From: TMED-70 sp036164085
GTDB lineage: Bacteria; Chloroflexota; Dehalococcoidia; Lucifugimonadales; Lucifugimonadaceae
Assembly (NCBI GenBank): GCA_036164085.1
Contig: JAYZJV010000031.1
Location: 1-12,159, forward strand
Reading direction: 5' to 3'
DNA: 12,159 nt
The notes under the pieces are model-generated. The model made no database searches. It was not told where the DNA came from and saw nothing but the letters and a program-made list of their open reading frames with translations. Below are positions 6,944 through 12,159 of the stretch, piece by piece (within the stretch, counting starts at the first letter, position 1; the number at the start of each line of letters is the position of its first letter). The translations under genes and the position numbers were made by a program.

Positions 6944-7852
6944 ATGAATTCAAATATAAATGAAATTAAAATAGGGCATTGGACTGATAATAAAAATAAG
7001 ACAGGATGTACAGCTATAATTTCTGAACTCCCTCTGGTAGCATCAATTGACGTTAGAGGTGGAGCTCCTGGAACCAAAGAAATAGCACTTTTAGACCCCA
7101 TTGCTACTGCTCCAAATATTAATGGTATTTTACTAACTGGAGGAAGTGCTTTTGGATTGAATGCTTCATCAGGAGTTGTGAAATATCTTGAGGAAAAAGA
7201 TATAGGTATTAAGTTTGGCGGTAACACTATTCCATTAGTTCCATCTGCAGTTATCTTTGACTTAAATGTTGGAGATTCCAAAGTAAGACCTGATGTACAA
7301 GAAGGCTATTTAGCTGCAAAAAATGCATCAAATACTTTTGAAATTGGCAAAGTAGGTGTAGGGACTGGTTGCACAGTGGGAAAATTATTAGGAAGCAAGC
7401 ACAGTATGCAGGGCGGATTAGGATTTTCATCTCATACTTTTGATGATGGAACATCTATTTCTTGTTTAGTAGCAGTAAATGCTTTGGGATCAATAGTAAA
7501 TCCTGAAAATGGGAACATTATTGCTGGCCCTAAAAGAGACGGAAAAATATTTGATTCTTTAGATCTATATATTAATGGAAAGCCTGAAAAAAGAGGTTTT
7601 CAAAATACCACTATAGGAACAATAATCACTAATGCTAAAATCAATAAAGTTGATTGCAAACGATTGGCAATCGCTGCGCATGATGGACTGGCATTATCTG
7701 TTAGGCCATCACATACTTCTAACGACGGAGATCTTTTTTTTGCAGTTACTACAAATCAAAAGGATACTAAGGTGACAATTGATCAACTTTTTGCAGCTTC
7801 AATTAAAGTTACTTATCAAGCAATTATTAATGCTATTGATGAATCTAATTGA
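6944..7852 (+). CDS. P1 family (DmpA-type) self-processing aminopeptidase
   Basis: A 302-residue member of peptidase family S58/P1 (PF03576), N-terminal nucleophile enzymes including DmpA L-aminopeptidase/D-esterase and beta-peptidyl aminopeptidases. Family features are present in order: IGHWTD near the N-terminus, a DVRGGAPGT-x-E segment (36-46), ILLTGGSAFGL (62-72), KVGVGTGCTVGK (136-147), the processing site Asn221/Thr222 in NTTIGTI, and AHDGLA-x-x-x-RPSHTSNDGD (245-263). By family analogy the chain cleaves itself before Thr222, which becomes the N-terminal nucleophile in place of the Ser of DmpA. No signal peptide is seen. There is no evident Shine-Dalgarno before the ATG, so the mRNA may be leaderless or weakly translated. 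Its 3' end overlaps the convergent NHL gene by 8 bp. Confidence 0.92.
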   Translation: MNSNINEIKIGHWTDNKNKTGCTAIISELPLVASIDVRGGAPGTKEIALLDPIATAPNINGILLTGGSAFGLNASSGVVKYLEEKDIGIKFGGNTIPLVPSAVIFDLNVGDSKVRPDVQEGYLAAKNASNTFEIGKVGVGTGCTVGKLLGSKHSMQGGLGFSSHTFDDGTSISCLVAVNALGSIVNPENGNIIAGPKRDGKIFDSLDLYINGKPEKRGFQNTTIGTIITNAKINKVDCKRLAIAAHDGLALSVRPSHTSNDGDLFFAVTTNQKDTKVTIDQLFAASIKVTYQAIINAIDESN

Positions 7853-8867
7853 TTCGGGTTAACTTTTGTAAAGATCTAAGCTCTCTTTTTGGGCTCATAA
7901 ATTGACCATAATCACTATAAGAGACTTCTGCGACATAAATGTTGCCTGTTGAGTCAACACATATGCCATGAGGAGAATAAAATCTCCCTACACTAGGACC
8001 ATAGCTCTCTATTCCAACTCGTGATAAAAGATTTCCTGATTTGTCAAAAATTGAAATCCTTGGACCCAGGTCTGTGCCTGTATCATTAGAAGCTATTCCT
8101 GCAAAATATTCACCAACATAAAAGATGTCCTCTTTTCCTCTTTTGTCTACGTATAAGCAAGCCGCTCTAGATAAGTTAATCCATTGGTCTAAATAATTTC
8201 CATTTTCATCAAAAATCTGTATTCTGTGATTTTCTCTATCTGCAACATACACTAAGCCTTCGCTATCTGTAGATATATTATGCACTATATTAAACTGGCC
8301 TTCACCAGTCCCTGATTCTCCCCAGGAAAACAAATATTCTCCATCTTTGTTGTATTTATGGACTTTTGCATTTGAATAGCCATCTGATACATATAAATCT
8401 TGATTTTTTGAATCTATAGCTACTTGGGTTGGAACAGCAAATGGTAGGCCACTCATTTTTTCAGCCCTTTCTCCTTCTTTTCCCAATTGAAAAATCAATT
8501 CTCCTGAAGAATTAAACTTTCTTACAGTATTATCTCCTGTATCAACGCAATAAATATTATCATCATCATCTACGCTAATGCCATGAGCATTTGTAAAAAT
8601 ATTTTCTCCCCAAGAATTTAGGCAATTTCCTTCTACATCAAAAACAATTATGGGTTTTGTTCCTCTATTAAAAACAATAATTTCATCTTTGCTGTTTACA
8701 GTAACTGCAGTAGCTTCTTTCAATGTCCAATCTTTTGGTATTTTGCCCCATTCTTTTCCATCAACAATATATGAAAAAGGTTTTGTACCCATTTTTAATG
8801 GACTTCCTTCTCTTTCCATACTCTCGTGGCTTGGCAGGCCATATTCTAGATTTTCTTTTTCTGGCAA
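7845..8867 (-). CDS. NHL-repeat beta-propeller, peptidyl-alpha-hydroxyglycine lyase-like
   Basis: A 340-residue propeller made of NHL repeats, with blades near residues 50-85, 92-130, 143-183, 194-230, 233-277 and 294-318. Its pattern matches the PAL catalytic domain of peptide-amidating enzymes. His95 (AHGI), His196 (VHNI) and His300 (PHGI) are about 100 residues apart, like the three zinc ligands of PAL. Tyr164 in SDGYSNAKV and Arg68 in NRG match its catalytic Tyr and Arg, as recalled from the rat enzyme. The true substrate is unknown; in bacteria these are usually annotated only as 6-bladed propellers. It starts at TTG (8867) with AAGGTG 4 nt upstream; the next in-frame ATG (residue 17) has no such site. 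No signal peptide is visible. It is the last gene of the sulfur operon, 19 nt after the rhodanese stop, and its stop overlaps the convergent P1 peptidase. Confidence 0.85.
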   Translation of the reverse strand: MPEKENLEYGLPSHESMEREGSPLKMGTKPFSYIVDGKEWGKIPKDWTLKEATAVTVNSKDEIIVFNRGTKPIIVFDVEGNCLNSWGENIFTNAHGISVDDDDNIYCVDTGDNTVRKFNSSGELIFQLGKEGERAEKMSGLPFAVPTQVAIDSKNQDLYVSDGYSNAKVHKYNKDGEYLFSWGESGTGEGQFNIVHNISTDSEGLVYVADRENHRIQIFDENGNYLDQWINLSRAACLYVDKRGKEDIFYVGEYFAGIASNDTGTDLGPRISIFDKSGNLLSRVGIESYGPSVGRFYSPHGICVDSTGNIYVAEVSYSDYGQFMSPKRELRSLQKLTRIN

Positions 8868-8886
8868 TTTACACCTTCAATTTCCT

Positions 8887-9795
8887 TTATTTTGTTTCTA
8901 TAGGCAATTCTGAATTTCCCCATTCAATCCATGAACCATCATAAACTTTTACATTATCATACCCTAATAATTCCTGTAAAACAAACCATGTATGAGTGGC
9001 TCTAACTGCAGTTTGACATAATGTATAAACGGCTTTATCTGTTTTTATTCCTTTATTTTCATAAATGCTTTTTAGAGTTTTTGAATCTAAAAATTGCCCA
9101 CTTTCATTAACTGCATTGACCCAATTTACATTTTCTGACCCAGGTATATGACCCCCTCTATCAGCTCTTACGTCTTTACCTACATATTCATCAGGGCTCC
9201 TAGTGTCACATACTATTTTTGAAGGATCATCCACTGATTCTAATATTTCTTCCCAATTAGCAATTAAGCTGTATTTTGGCTCTCCTGAAAATGTATATTC
9301 AGATTTTTTTATTTTTGTTTTTTCAACACTTGTAGAGAACCCATTTTCTGACCAATATTTCCATGAACCATCAAGTAATCTGGTATCTTTATGGCCATAA
9401 ACTTCTAAAGCCCAAAGCCCCCTAGATGCCCATAAATTACTATTTCCATCATAGAAAATTACAGTATCATTTTCATTTATACCGATCGAGCCAAGAGCTT
9501 TTGCTATATGGTCTGCTGAAGGGAGCATTCCTTTCACACCATTATCTGCTTCCCATTGAAAAACTTCATTAGGAGTTAATCTTAGTGCTCCAGGGATATG
9601 ACCTAAATCATAATCTTCAGCTTTTCTAACATCAATGATTTTTACATCATTAATGTTTTCACTAAGCCATTCTGCAGACACCAGTTTTTCTGTACTTGAA
9701 TACCCTCGGGATTCAAATGAAGAGTCCAAATCTCCAGTACTGCAACCCATAAAAATTGATCCTATTGCTATTGTTATTAAAACTATTTTTTTCAT
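8887..9795 (-). CDS. lipid-anchored two-domain rhodanese (thiosulfate/mercaptopyruvate sulfurtransferase)
   Basis: A 302-residue tandem rhodanese of the TST/MST (SseA) class. Domain 1 (about 38-155) has lost the cysteine (Phe-Tyr-Asp-Gly) and is structural, as usual. Domain 2 (about 177-298) carries the active loop Cys260-Gln-Thr-Ala-Val-Arg. This loop differs from the CRKGVT of thiosulfate and CGSGVT of mercaptopyruvate enzymes but is common in exported rhodaneses. Residues 1-18 form a lipoprotein signal with lipobox Phe-Met-Gly-Cys18, so the enzyme should be tethered outside the membrane. It has a strong GGGGGA ribosome binding site before the ATG at 9795. It lies 19 nt after tusA in the operon with a YeeE-type permease, suggesting that it handles thiosulfate or another sulfane donor outside the cell near the transporter. 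Confidence 0.92.
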   Translation of the reverse strand: MKKIVLITIAIGSIFMGCSTGDLDSSFESRGYSSTEKLVSAEWLSENINDVKIIDVRKAEDYDLGHIPGALRLTPNEVFQWEADNGVKGMLPSADHIAKALGSIGINENDTVIFYDGNSNLWASRGLWALEVYGHKDTRLLDGSWKYWSENGFSTSVEKTKIKKSEYTFSGEPKYSLIANWEEILESVDDPSKIVCDTRSPDEYVGKDVRADRGGHIPGSENVNWVNAVNESGQFLDSKTLKSIYENKGIKTDKAVYTLCQTAVRATHTWFVLQELLGYDNVKVYDGSWIEWGNSELPIETK

Positions 9796-9814
9796 AAGTC
9801 CCCCTTATTTAAAA

Positions 9815-10051
9815 TTATTTTTCTTTTGAAAGTGTTATTTTCCATTCACTATTATCTATTTCATCTATTTCCACTTCGTAACCACGTTTAAGTGCTTGTG
9901 GAGGAATGGTAGATAATGCAGGTGAATGATCAGTTATGACCTCTAAGATATCTATGTTTTTATTAGAATCTAGCTCTTCATTTGTCTTTAACATTGGATA
10001 AGGACAAATTTCTCCTCTAAGGTCTAATTTTTTTACTTCATTATTTTCCAT
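9815..10051 (-). CDS. tusA: TusA/SirA-family sulfur carrier protein
   Basis: A 78-residue two-layer alpha/beta sulfur carrier (PF01206). The motif LDLRGEICPYPML contains the CPxP signature with Cys16 as the persulfide-carrying residue. The C-terminal half 'IPPQALKRGYEVEIDE' continues the normal fold. The start is the ATG at 10051 with AAGGAG just upstream; the in-frame TTG at 10081 lies within the preceding gene and was rejected. The preceding gene's stop codon falls inside this ribosome binding site (2-nt gap), so translation is coupled. Next to a YeeE permease this is the arrangement of TsuA-TsuB / YeeE-YeeD thiosulfate uptake, in which the TusA-like partner takes sulfur from the permease on the cytoplasmic side. 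Confidence 0.93.
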   Translation of the reverse strand: MENNEVKKLDLRGEICPYPMLKTNEELDSNKNIDILEVITDHSPALSTIPPQALKRGYEVEIDEIDNSEWKITLSKEK

Positions 10052-10053
10052 TC

Positions 10054-10278
10054 TTACTCCTTTTCTAGTTGAATGTGCCAAATATCATTTTTTATTTTTA
10101 TTTTTATTTTTATTTTTTTTTCTACAGCTTTTGGCGGAATGTATTTTACTAAGAGCTCCTCTTTAGAGAGAATCTCTATTGGATTAGATGCCTTTATCTT
10201 TTGAAGAATTTCTTCCACTACTAATAATTGATCTTTGATTGGTTTATCTAATAAATTTATTTGATTAGTTATCTTCAT
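10054..10278 (-). CDS. small cysteine-less TusA-like protein
   Basis: A 74-residue protein with no cysteine. Its second half aligns by eye with that of the adjacent TusA: IPPKAVEKKIKIKIKI-KNDIWHIQLEKE against IPPQALKRGYEVEIDEIDNSEWKITLSKEK. The first half has the same strand-helix-strand order, but the CPxP motif is replaced by Pro-Ile-Lys-Asp. It therefore looks like a TusA-fold paralog that cannot carry sulfur and might act as a partner or regulator of TusA or the permease. The lysine/isoleucine alternation near residues 55-63 comes from a hexanucleotide repeat. The ATG at 10278 is 2 nt after the permease stop, and the stop overlaps the tusA ribosome binding site, so all three are coupled. 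Confidence 0.7.
   Translation of the reverse strand: MKITNQINLLDKPIKDQLLVVEEILQKIKASNPIEILSKEELLVKYIPPKAVEKKIKIKIKIKNDIWHIQLEKE
10088..10121. repeat. hexanucleotide repeat TTTTTA x4 plus T9 tract inside the TusA-like gene
   Basis: Four TTTTTA units (10089-10112) followed by nine T residues (10113-10121) encode the Lys-Ile alternation on the minus strand. Gain or loss of a unit keeps frame, while slippage in the homopolymer would break the gene and its coupling to tusA. Confidence 0.85.
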
Positions 10279-10280
10279 AT

Positions 10281-11510
10281 TTATCCAATTACCTTAATTA
10301 ATTTTGTTCCTAAATAAGCTCCTAAGCCTAAGCTAATTCCAAATAACCATCCAGATAAAGAAAAAGAAGGTATTGCTGAAAAAAATGCTCCAATTGTACA
10401 TCCAATTCCTAAACTTGCTGAATAACCCATCAATACACCCCCACATAAAGATTGTAGATACCTTTTAGGTTCTTTTGGTGTACGAATTTTGAATTCATGA
10501 GAAAGTAAAGCTGATACTAGAGCTCCAAAAAAGACACCTAGTGTACTAACAAAGGTATGAGAAATTATACCAGATTCCATGGACGATCCAAGACAGCCAC
10601 TTAGTGATGCTATTCCTTTCAAAGGGCCATCTGACAAGTTGATTGCTTCAGAAATATTCATAGATTGTTTCATTATTTCACCTGTTACTCCTGGAGGAGA
10701 GTGAAAAAGAAAATAAATTATTCCTATAAACCCTAATGCAATTCCTCCAGAATATGCTGTCCAGCTTTTAGAAAAAATATTATCAATGGTTTCTAGAATA
10801 TTTTTTCTAAAAGTTTTAGGTTCTAAGTCTGCTTTTTTTGAAACTGTATAGCTTCCTACTCCAGATCTAGTTTCAATAAAAACCACTATCAAATAAACTA
10901 AAACAATTGCCAAAATAGTTATTAGCAATGAGAATCCATAGCCAATTGATTGAGTTGAGGGGAGAAAAACTTTGGGCTCATTGCTAATAAATGTGTCCCA
11001 CCAGAAATCCCAAGAAACAATCAAAATTATTGTGCCAATAAAGATTCCTAGCATAGTTACAATAGAAGCAATGTAGCCTTCAGCTATTCTGTATATAGTC
11101 CCAGATACACACCCTCCTGCAGTAACCATTCCTATTCCAAATATAGTACCAGCAATTAAAGTAGAAAAACCGAAAGGTAATATGTGTGCAGAAGAAGGAA
11201 ATTCTCCTGCTATTGGATCAGGTAGTATCCATTTTAATATTCCTAAAAATCCAACAGATGCTATAGATAAGGCTAGCAAGACAGCCTTCATGTTGTGACC
11301 AGATCCAAACATAAAAAGATCTCTGAAAGAAGATGCAAAGCAAAACCTAGATTTTTGAAGTATAAATCCTAAACCACTTGCAGCTAACCATATAGCTGCA
11401 TCAGAGAAATTATTTTTAGATATTGCAAATGAAAAAATGAATATTAGGACAAATAATATCCATCCAATAATTTTTTGATTAGAATATTTAACTATTTCAG
11501 TTTTCAGCAT
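10281..11510 (-). CDS. yeeE: YeeE/YedE (TsuA-type) thiosulfate permease
   Basis: A 409-residue polytopic membrane protein of the sulfur transporter family (PF04143), with about ten or more helices in two pseudo-symmetric halves. The family's conserved cysteines are visible: Cys57 in SRFCFASSFRD, Cys134 in AGGCVSG and Cys371 in GIGCTIGAF, with further Cys306 (SLSGCLGSS) and Cys356. In characterised TsuA such cysteines line the thiosulfate path. It presumably imports thiosulfate for cysteine synthesis, handing sulfur to the downstream TusA. The ATG at 11510 has GGGA about 7 nt upstream. It is the first structural gene of the operon yeeE, TusA-like, tusA, rhodanese, NHL, with gaps of 2, 2, 19 and 19 nt. 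An intrinsic terminator ends 11 nt before the start and is preceded by a Cys-rich leader ORF, pointing to attenuation by cysteine supply. Confidence 0.93.
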   Translation of the reverse strand: MLKTEIVKYSNQKIIGWILFVLIFIFSFAISKNNFSDAAIWLAASGLGFILQKSRFCFASSFRDLFMFGSGHNMKAVLLALSIASVGFLGILKWILPDPIAGEFPSSAHILPFGFSTLIAGTIFGIGMVTAGGCVSGTIYRIAEGYIASIVTMLGIFIGTIILIVSWDFWWDTFISNEPKVFLPSTQSIGYGFSLLITILAIVLVYLIVVFIETRSGVGSYTVSKKADLEPKTFRKNILETIDNIFSKSWTAYSGGIALGFIGIIYFLFHSPPGVTGEIMKQSMNISEAINLSDGPLKGIASLSGCLGSSMESGIISHTFVSTLGVFFGALVSALLSHEFKIRTPKEPKRYLQSLCGGVLMGYSASLGIGCTIGAFFSAIPSFSLSGWLFGISLGLGAYLGTKLIKVIG

Positions 11511-11521
11511 AATTTTCCCAT

Positions 11522-11546
11522 AAAAAAAACCCCTTTTTGGGGGTTT
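11522..11546 (-). terminator. intrinsic terminator in the yeeE leader (attenuator)
   Basis: On the minus strand, AAACCCC (11546-11540) pairs with GGGGTTT (11533-11527) across a 6-nt loop, and eight U residues follow from the start of the 3' TTT. This is a textbook rho-independent terminator in the direction of yeeE, ending 11 nt before its ATG. It lies inside the operon's own leader and not after a gene. On the plus strand the hairpin is followed by no T run, so the direction is clear. Confidence 0.85.
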
Positions 11547-11591
11547 CTAAATTTTGTAAAATGTAACGAATTAAAACAAATTAAAGAAACC
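11542..11591 (-). promoter_or_regulatory. candidate antiterminator hairpin
   Basis: On the minus strand, GGTTTCT (11591-11585, within the last codons of the leader ORF) is perfectly complementary to AGAAACC (11548-11542), which includes the 5' arm of the terminator. After a 4x4 internal loop, TTTG/CAAA adds four pairs. The two hairpins cannot coexist. A ribosome held on the Cys run leaves the first arm free, while a ribosome at the stop codon (11581-11583) covers it. The pairing energy has not been computed. Confidence 0.6.
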
Positions 11592-11652
11592 TGAAACTGC
11601 TCATACAACAGCAACAGATACATCCATTATTTGTTAAAATTCTTTTATTCAT
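11581..11652 (-). CDS. cysteine-rich leader peptide of the thiosulfate-uptake operon
   Basis: A 23-codon ORF starting at ATG 11652 and ending with TAA at 11581-11583. Residues 11-16 are Cys-Ile-Cys-Cys-Cys-Cys (codons TGT, ATC, TGT, TGC, TGT, TGT at 11605-11622), so five of 23 residues are cysteine. It is the first AUG after a well-formed promoter, with a predicted 5' leader of only about 7 nt and no Shine-Dalgarno, and so is close to leaderless. The stop lies 34 nt before the terminator stem. The encoded peptide is probably not functional in itself. Ribosome speed through the Cys codons would sense Cys-tRNA charging, as His or Trp runs do in his and trp leaders. Translation is inferred and not shown. 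Confidence 0.72.
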   Translation of the reverse strand: MNKRILTNNGCICCCCMSSFRFL

Positions 11653-11659
11653 AGTCAGG

Positions 11660-11665
11660 TATAAT
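11660..11665 (+). promoter_or_regulatory. candidate -10 box for sufS
   Basis: A consensus TATAAT lies about 54 nt before the sufS ATG and directly beside the -10 box of the divergent yeeE leader promoter. No convincing -35 box is seen at 16-18 nt spacing. Confidence 0.3.
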
Positions 11666-11694
11666 ATCATAATTTAATAAACAATTAATGTTAA
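11666..11694 (-). promoter_or_regulatory. promoter of the leader peptide-yeeE operon
   Basis: Minus strand TTAACA (11694-11689) and TATGAT (11671-11666) are separated by exactly 17 nt, each one mismatch from the sigma-70 consensus. The predicted start near 11659 would place the leader ATG (11652) only a few bases from the 5' end. Confidence 0.6.
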
Positions 11695-11718
11695 AATGTT
11701 ACTATCTCAAGAAAATTT

Positions 11719-12159
11719 ATGGCAGATTTTAATTTAGAAAAAATAAGAAAAGACTTTCCAATATTAAATAGGCAAGTAAATGGGAAAAAGCTTGTTTATT
11801 TAGATAATGCCGCGACTTCACAAAAACCCAATGTTGTAATTGAGTCATTAAATGATTTTTACACTAACTACAACTCAAATGTTCATAGAGGTGTTCATAA
11901 ATTATCAGTTGAAGCAACTGATTCATATGAAAACGCAAGAGTGAAAATTGCCAATTTTATTAATGCTTCGTCAAATGAAATTATTTGGACAAGAGGTACG
12001 AGTGAATCTTTAAATATTGTTTCTATAGGATTAAAAGATAAAGTTGAAGCTGGAGATAATATAGTAGTTTCAAGAATGGAGCATCACTCAAATTTAGTGC
12101 CTTGGCAACAATTATGTAATTCTAAAAATGCTGAATTGAGATTCTTAGATCATGATATT
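11719..12159 (+). CDS. sufS: SufS-type cysteine desulfurase, N-terminal part (runs off window)
   Basis: The first 147 residues of a class II (SufS/CsdA) PLP-dependent cysteine desulfurase, about 410 residues when complete. Typical segments are FPILNRQVNGKKLVYLDNAATSQKP (about 14-38), NVHRGVHKLS (about 54-63), IIWTRGTSESLN (about 88-99) and SRMEHHSNLVPWQ (about 117-129), which contains the PLP-stacking His. The PLP lysine and active cysteine lie beyond the window. It takes sulfur from cysteine for Fe-S cluster assembly. It is divergent from the thiosulfate-uptake operon and shares a 66-bp promoter region with the Cys-rich leader, so a cysteine-consuming and a sulfur-importing function face each other. 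The ATG at 11719 has only a weak AAGA upstream. Confidence 0.93.
   Translation, partial: MADFNLEKIRKDFPILNRQVNGKKLVYLDNAATSQKPNVVIESLNDFYTNYNSNVHRGVHKLSVEATDSYENARVKIANFINASSNEIIWTRGTSESLNIVSIGLKDKVEAGDNIVVSRMEHHSNLVPWQQLCNSKNAELRFLDHDI

Noticed and set aside
6928..7281. Minus-strand ORF of 117 codons inside the P1 peptidase
   Set aside because: Antisense to well-conserved peptidase motifs, no ribosome binding site, no recognisable family.
8650..8944. Two plus-strand ORFs rich in Phe/Leu opposite the NHL and rhodanese genes
   Set aside because: Shadows of AT-rich minus-strand coding sequence; they overlap each other and lack start signals.
11522..11546. Hairpin as a plus-strand terminator
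   Set aside because: On the plus strand it is followed by C and mixed bases with no T tract. No plus-strand gene ends nearby; the P1 peptidase ends far upstream at 7852.
11504..11623. Alternative minus-strand ORF through the leader with four consecutive Leu codons
   Set aside because: The same bases read one frame over give Leu-Leu-Leu-Leu, but this ORF runs through the terminator and past the yeeE start. It is not the first AUG after the promoter, and it does not fit the sulfur function of the operon.
11605..11627. Short ORF in the third minus-strand frame (Met-Asp-Val-Ser-Val-Ala-Val-Val)
   Set aside because: Only eight codons, no ribosome binding site, internal to the longer leader ORF, and no meaningful codon run.

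Overview
The window is about 12 kb of very AT-rich bacterial chromosome, with a low-GC, compact layout and mostly Shine-Dalgarno-led genes. A lipoprotein with a Pro/Thr 'TPTP' stalk, together with divergent amidohydrolases, a large alpha/beta hydrolase and a dihydrodipicolinate-synthase-like enzyme, suggests a marine Chloroflexota of the SAR202 type. That assignment is inference, since there is no rRNA or marker gene to settle it.

Left part (1-4900): a tRNA-Arg with the unusual anticodon GCG is followed after 13 nt by a 655-residue alpha/beta hydrolase (Abhydrolase_10 type), which is probably read from the tRNA promoter. Convergent to it, on the minus strand, are two tandemly duplicated amidohydrolase-2 family enzymes preceded by a six-helix membrane protein. 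A perfect 16-bp inverted repeat between the membrane protein and the first amidohydrolase contains that amidohydrolase's ribosome binding site.

Middle part (4900-7850): a decayed copy of tRNA-Val, a Pro/Thr-rich lipoprotein with a PsbP-like domain, an intact tRNA-Val(UAC) overlapping the lipoprotein's 3' end antisense, a dihydrodipicolinate-synthase-like protein that keeps the Schiff-base lysine but not the other catalytic residues, and a divergent P1-family (DmpA-type) self-processing aminopeptidase.

Right part (7845-12159): a five-gene minus-strand operon for sulfur acquisition. In transcription order it holds a YeeE/YedE (TsuA-type) thiosulfate permease, a small cysteine-less TusA-like protein, a canonical TusA with CPxP, a lipid-anchored two-domain rhodanese, and a peptidyl-hydroxyglycine-lyase-like NHL propeller. 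The divergent neighbour is sufS (cysteine desulfurase), cut by the window end.

The most interesting element lies between yeeE and sufS. A good promoter drives a 23-codon minus-strand leader ORF (11581-11652) with five Cys codons out of six (Cys-Ile-Cys-Cys-Cys-Cys). After it comes a competing hairpin and then an intrinsic terminator ending 11 nt before yeeE. The geometry fits cysteine-responsive transcription attenuation. When charged Cys-tRNA is scarce the ribosome would stall on the Cys run, an antiterminator would form, and the thiosulfate-uptake operon would be expressed. This control was read from the sequence and is not experimentally shown.
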